Source of the DNA: Desulforamulus profundi
Lineage (GTDB): Bacteria; Bacillota_B; Desulfotomaculia; Desulfotomaculales; Desulfotomaculaceae
Direction of reading: 5' to 3'
DNA: 10,128 nucleotides
Assembly: GCF_002607855.1 (NCBI RefSeq)
Contig: NZ_AWQQ01000071.1
Coordinates: 1-10,128 of the forward strand
Shown piece after piece: positions 7,674-10,128 of the stretch. The position numbers and the translations under genes were made by a program. Below the pieces are notes generated by a model that was not told the DNA's origin, did not search any database, and worked only from the letters and a program-made list of their open reading frames with translations. Position 1 is the stretch's first letter. Each line of letters begins with the position of its first letter.

Positions 7674-8095
7674 TTGACCAAAGAGACACTGTCCAATTCC
7701 ACAACCAGTCATCCATCCCTTGGTAGTTTTCCGGTGGAATTAGCGGAACTGGTGGATGAGAATACCATTTTAGTGCAAAGAACCCTGCGTTCCGGACAAA
7801 GTATTTGTCATGACGGAAACGTAGTGGTACTGGGAGATGTAAACCCCGGTGCGGAAGTGGTGCCTCCGGCAATATCATTGTCATGGGCTCGCTGCGGGGG
7901 GTTGTACATGCCGGCGTCAAAGGAGACACCAATGCCATTATTCTGGCCTTTCGACTCAGGCCGACGCAGCTGAGAATTGGCAATCACATCACCCGACCGC
8001 CGGAGGATGAATCATCCGACCCGGATTACCCGGAACTGGCCCGGATAAAAAACGGTGTCGTGACCATAGAAACCTTTAATTCTGTAATTAAGTAA
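7674..8095 (+). CDS. minC: Septum-site protein MinC, C-terminal domain only, frameshifted in this sequence
   Basis: MinC blocks FtsZ ring assembly away from mid-cell; its C-terminal beta-helix dimerises and binds MinD at the membrane. The reading starts at TTG 7674 and gives LVQRTLRSGQSICHDGNV and VVLGDVNPGAEVV, then loses frame at about 7860-7863. One G restored there (GTGGTGGCC) joins it to ASGNIIVMGSLRG, HAGVKGD, AFRLRPTQLRI and ARIKNGVVTIE, ending at TAA 8093-8095. The repaired protein is about 140 residues. It holds the full MinC C-terminal domain after a polar lead of about 30 residues, but no MinC_N domain, which normally inhibits FtsZ. GGGAGGGAG at 7660-7668 five bases before the TTG, and the terminator just upstream, support a genuinely short gene. 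The family call is certain; the repair is inferred. Confidence 0.88.
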
Positions 8096-8109
8096 CGGAT
8101 ACCGTTCTT
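8094..8109 (+). other. Small hairpin at the minC stop codon
   Basis: AACGG (8094-8098) and CCGTT (8102-8106) form a perfect 5-bp stem with a 3-base loop, followed by CTTT. It starts inside the minC stop codon. It is too weak to be a firm terminator but might slow or partly stop transcription, or set the 3' end of a processed minC message. It lies in the 70-base gap before minD. Confidence 0.25.
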
Positions 8110-8165
8110 TGTTAACAGGTTTCATTCGGTGTAAAACGCTTGTCATAGTAAGGAGGACCTAAAAT

Positions 8166-8959
8166 ATGGGTGAAGTCATCGTAGTCACTTCCGGCAAAGG
8201 GGGCGTTGGTAAAACCACCACCACTGCCAACCTGGGGACAGGCCTGGCCTCCTACGGGAAAAAGGTGTGTCTGGTGGATGCCGATATCGGGCTGCGTAAC
8301 CTGGATGTTGTACTGGGGCTGGAAAATCGCATCGTTTTTGACATTGTGGATGTTACCAGCGGTGTTTGCCGCATTCGTCAGGCCTTGATCAAAGATAAAC
8401 GGTATGAGGGGCTGCATTTGTTACCCGCAGCCCAGACCAAAGACAAGACAGCGGTAAACCCTGATCAAATGAGGGAACTCTGTGAGGATCTGAGAAAGGA
8501 ATTTGATTTTGTTATCATCGACTGCCCGGCCGGCATTGAACAGGGTTTTAAAAACGCCATTGCCGGGGCGGATAGAGCTATTGTGGTTACCACCCCGGAA
8601 GTGTCTGCGGTGCGGGATGCCGACCGCATTATCGGACTCTTGGAGGCCGCCGACCTGCGGGAGCCAAACTGATCATCAACCGGTACCGTCCCAAGATGGT
8701 AAACCGTGGCGATATGATGAGCATTGACGATATGAATGAAATCCTGGCCATTGACCTGCTGGGTGTGGTACCGGAGGATGAGCAGGTTGTTGTAACAACC
8801 AACAAAGGGGAGACCGTGGTAAGGGATGACAAATCCCAGAGCGGTCAGGCTTATCGCAACATCACCCGTCGTATCCTGGGTGAAAATGTGCCTTTATTGA
8901 ACCTCGAAGAACAGGACGGTTTGTTTAGTGCCTTAAAGAAAATGATTGGACTGAAGTAG
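8166..8959 (+). CDS. minD: Septum-site ATPase MinD, frameshifted in this sequence
   Basis: MinD is a ParA/SIMIBI-type ATPase that dimerises with ATP on the membrane, recruits MinC and is released by MinE. The N-terminal part has the deviant Walker A KGGVGKT (11-17), the switch region VDADIGLRNLD (36-46) and Walker B FVIIDCPAG (about 114-122). It stops at TGA 8670-8672 after DLREPN. One A restored in the A-run at 8666-8668 gives DLREPKLIINRYRP and continues through LLGVVPEDEQVV to the amphipathic membrane-targeting tail LFSALKKMIGLK, ending at 8957-8959. The repaired length is about 264 residues, normal for MinD. The ATG has an ideal AAGGAGG (8150-8156) nine bases upstream. A missing base is the simplest reading. 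Confidence 0.93.
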
Positions 8960-8975
8960 GAAAGGGGGTACCGGA

Positions 8976-9251
8976 GTGTTAGAATTTCTAAGCAGGGTTT
9001 TTGGTCGTGAGACTACAAGCAGCAAGAATGTGGCAAAAGAAAGATTGAGGCTGGTGCTGGTACACGACCGGGCCAATGTATCACCCGAGCTACTTTCTTC
9101 CCTTAAGAACGACTTGATTAAAGTGATTTCAAATTACATGGAGATTGACGAACAGGCACTGGAAGTTAGCCTGGACAGCAACGACAATCAGGTTGCTCTT
9201 GTGGCCAACATCCCGGTAAAACGAATGAAACGGGCCAAAAACCTGGCCTAA
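8976..9251 (+). CDS. minE: Cell division topological specificity factor MinE
   Basis: MinE stimulates the MinD ATPase and releases MinCD from the membrane, which creates pole-to-pole oscillation. The 91-residue product has the N-terminal membrane-binding segment LEFLSRVFGR (2-11), the MinD-contact region KERLRLVLVHDRANVS (about 21-36) and a C-terminal dimerisation domain ending in ALVANIPVKR (73-82). Length is normal for the family. The start is GTG 8976 with AAAGGGGG at 8961-8968 seven bases upstream. It follows minD by 16 bases, so the two are co-transcribed. Its presence says that this Firmicute uses an oscillating Min system. Confidence 0.94.
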   Translation: MLEFLSRVFGRETTSSKNVAKERLRLVLVHDRANVSPELLSSLKNDLIKVISNYMEIDEQALEVSLDSNDNQVALVANIPVKRMKRAKNLA

Positions 9252-9255
9252 GAAG

Positions 9256-9279
9256 AGAGATGCAGAGGCATCTCTTTTT
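9256..9279 (+). terminator. Intrinsic terminator after minE
   Basis: AGAGATGC (9256-9263) and GCATCTCT (9268-9275) form a perfect 8-bp stem with a 4-base loop, followed by a T-run through 9279. It begins five bases after the minE stop and closes the min unit. Confidence 0.87.
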
Positions 9280-9286
9280 GTCTTTG

Positions 9287-9480
9287 GGGCATTCCTTTAG
9301 GGTTCTGTTGCTAGACTGCGGATATGTTTTTGGGGTCCTGTTGCTAGCCTTTTGGGTATTCCTGAGTGGTCCTGTAAATTGGTACTAACAACAGGCCCCT
9401 TAAGTAATACCCAAAAGTCTAACAACTAGACCCAAAAGGAATACCCCTTAGTCTAAAGACAGCCCCTTTTGTTTCAATCA
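9287..9480. repeat. Inverted array of degenerate 28-base repeats at 33-34 base spacing
   Basis: This gene-free stretch contains three copies on the + strand (9287-9314, 9320-9347, 9354-9381) and, on the - strand, two copies (9385-9412, 9419-9446) and a decayed half copy (9453-9480). Starts are 33-34 bases apart within each half, with gaps of 3-6 bases. The left core is GGGTATTCCT and the right core CTGTTGYTAG. By eye, the first copy matches the two full reverse copies at 22 of 28 positions each, the second copy at 21 and the third at 18. The halves mirror each other around 9383, so the region can fold as one long imperfect hairpin; the outer arms 9286-9317 and 9416-9447 are complementary at 26 of 32 positions. 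It lies after the minE terminator and touches the rodA promoter. I do not recognise the family. Confidence 0.75.
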
Positions 9481-9495
9481 GAAATATTATATAAT
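9467..9495 (+). promoter_or_regulatory. Probable promoter for rodA
   Basis: A perfect TATAAT at 9490-9495 lies 17 bases after TTTTGT (9467-9472), a weak -35 box that falls inside the last half copy of the repeat array. The minE terminator upstream makes a separate promoter likely. Transcription would start near 9502, leaving a short leader before rodA. Confidence 0.45.
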
Positions 9496-9532
9496 CTATA
9501 AGTTAAAGGATTTATAGGTGGTGATTGTTTTG

Positions 9533-10128
9533 GTGGACAAGCGGTTTGTAAAAAACCTTGATTATACATTATTAATTGCCGTTTTCTTAATTATTTGCTT
9601 CAGCCTGGTGATTATCAGCAGTGCTACCCTTGTAAGCAGCCCGATGGATTTCCGGCAGCAGCAGGAAATCTGGAACAAAGATACACTGGGGCTGAGCAGT
9701 GAAGGTACAAGTGAACCCATTGGAATATCAATTGTTAAATACACCAAATTATTTTTTAGTACGTTTGTAAAAAAACAGATCTTTTTCGTAATCCTCAGTC
9801 TAATTATTTTGGGGTTTGTTTTATCCGTTCCCTATGAGGACTTCCGGCGTCACCGTAAAACCATTTATATCCTGAATATACTGCTGCTGCTGGTTGTTTT
9901 GTCCCCCCTGGGACACAGTGCCAAGGGTGCCACCCGCTGGATTAATTTAGGACCCTTTCTGCTGCAGCCTTCGGAGTTTGCCAAAATTTTTATCATTATC
10001 ACCTTTGCGGATTTCTTAACCCGGCGGGAAGGGCATTTAAATACCTTAAAGGACCTGATCCCCTGCTTTATCCATATCGGGGTTCCCATGCTGCTTATTC
10101 TCAAGCAGCCGGATTTGGGAACATCCCT
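9533..10128 (+). CDS. rodA: Rod-shape SEDS glycosyltransferase RodA, N-terminal part, cut by the window end
   Basis: RodA is a polytopic membrane enzyme that polymerises lipid II into glycan strands together with PBP2. The 198 codons present are open to the window end. They show membrane helix 1 at about 11-30, helix 2 at about 82-99, helix 3 at about 110-126, then GATRWINLGPFLLQPSEFAK (132-151) and KQPDLGTS (191-198), which are SEDS-family hallmarks. RodA is preferred over FtsW because of the elongasome context, though the sequence alone does not fully exclude FtsW. AGGTGGTGAT at 9516-9525 is the ribosome binding site; the start could be GTG 9533 or the adjoining TTG 9530. The loop between helices 1 and 2 is about 50 residues, longer than I expect, and polar. 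Confidence 0.9.
   Translation, partial: MDKRFVKNLDYTLLIAVFLIICFSLVIISSATLVSSPMDFRQQQEIWNKDTLGLSSEGTSEPIGISIVKYTKLFFSTFVKKQIFFVILSLIILGFVLSVPYEDFRRHRKTIYILNILLLLVVLSPLGHSAKGATRWINLGPFLLQPSEFAKIFIIITFADFLTRREGHLNTLKDLIPCFIHIGVPMLLILKQPDLGTS

Noticed and set aside
8696..8959. Separate small gene starting at an ATG in the 3' part of minD
   Set aside because: It is the C-terminal third of MinD in the shifted frame; the conserved MinD sequence begins before that ATG, so it is not an independent gene.
9287..9480. CRISPR-like array
   Set aside because: The units are 28 bases and regularly spaced, but the gaps are only 3-6 bases, the units are degenerate, they switch strand at the centre, and there is no leader or cas gene.

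Overview
The window is a chromosomal housekeeping locus of a spore-former-type Firmicute. The gene order (folC, rex, a DUF4321 gene, maf, radC, mreBCD, mrdA, minCDE, rodA, all on the + strand) and protein sequences best fit Clostridia of the Desulfotomaculum/Peptococcaceae kind. Supporting signs are strong AAGGAGG-type ribosome binding sites, many GTG and TTG starts, a Rex regulator, and MinE beside MinCD. The organism call is inferred from memory of such loci, not from a search.

Layout. Positions 1-463 hold the 3' end of folC; its stop codon lies inside a strong intrinsic terminator. An AT-rich gap (about 464-775) carries a good promoter and a possible Rex site in front of rex (776-1408). 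A second hairpin and a possible promoter separate rex from a small membrane-protein gene (DUF4321, 1573-1829). This gene is followed by maf, radC (4-base ATGA overlap with maf), mreB, mreC, mreD and mrdA (PBP2), packed so closely that they are probably one transcript ending at the hairpin-T-run at 7581-7605. minC, minD and minE follow as a second unit ending at 9256-9279. About 200 bases of unusual palindromic repeat then precede rodA, which runs off the window.

How the genes work together. MreB, MreC, MreD, PBP2 and RodA are the core of the elongasome, which builds the lateral wall of a rod-shaped cell. MinC, MinD and MinE place the division septum. Maf and RadC commonly sit beside mreB in bacteria. 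Rex senses the NADH/NAD+ ratio and is probably transcribed separately.

Cautions and oddities. Four genes (folC, the DUF4321 gene, minC, minD) are broken by apparent single-base deletions, with well-conserved protein on both sides of each break. I read these as base-calling or assembly errors rather than gene decay, and annotate each as one composite gene. No new multi-gene system is evident. The points most worth a second look are a roughly 194-base inverted array of 28-base repeats at 33-34 base spacing between minE and rodA, a MinC that consists of the C-terminal domain only, and a charged insertion in the PBP2 transpeptidase domain.
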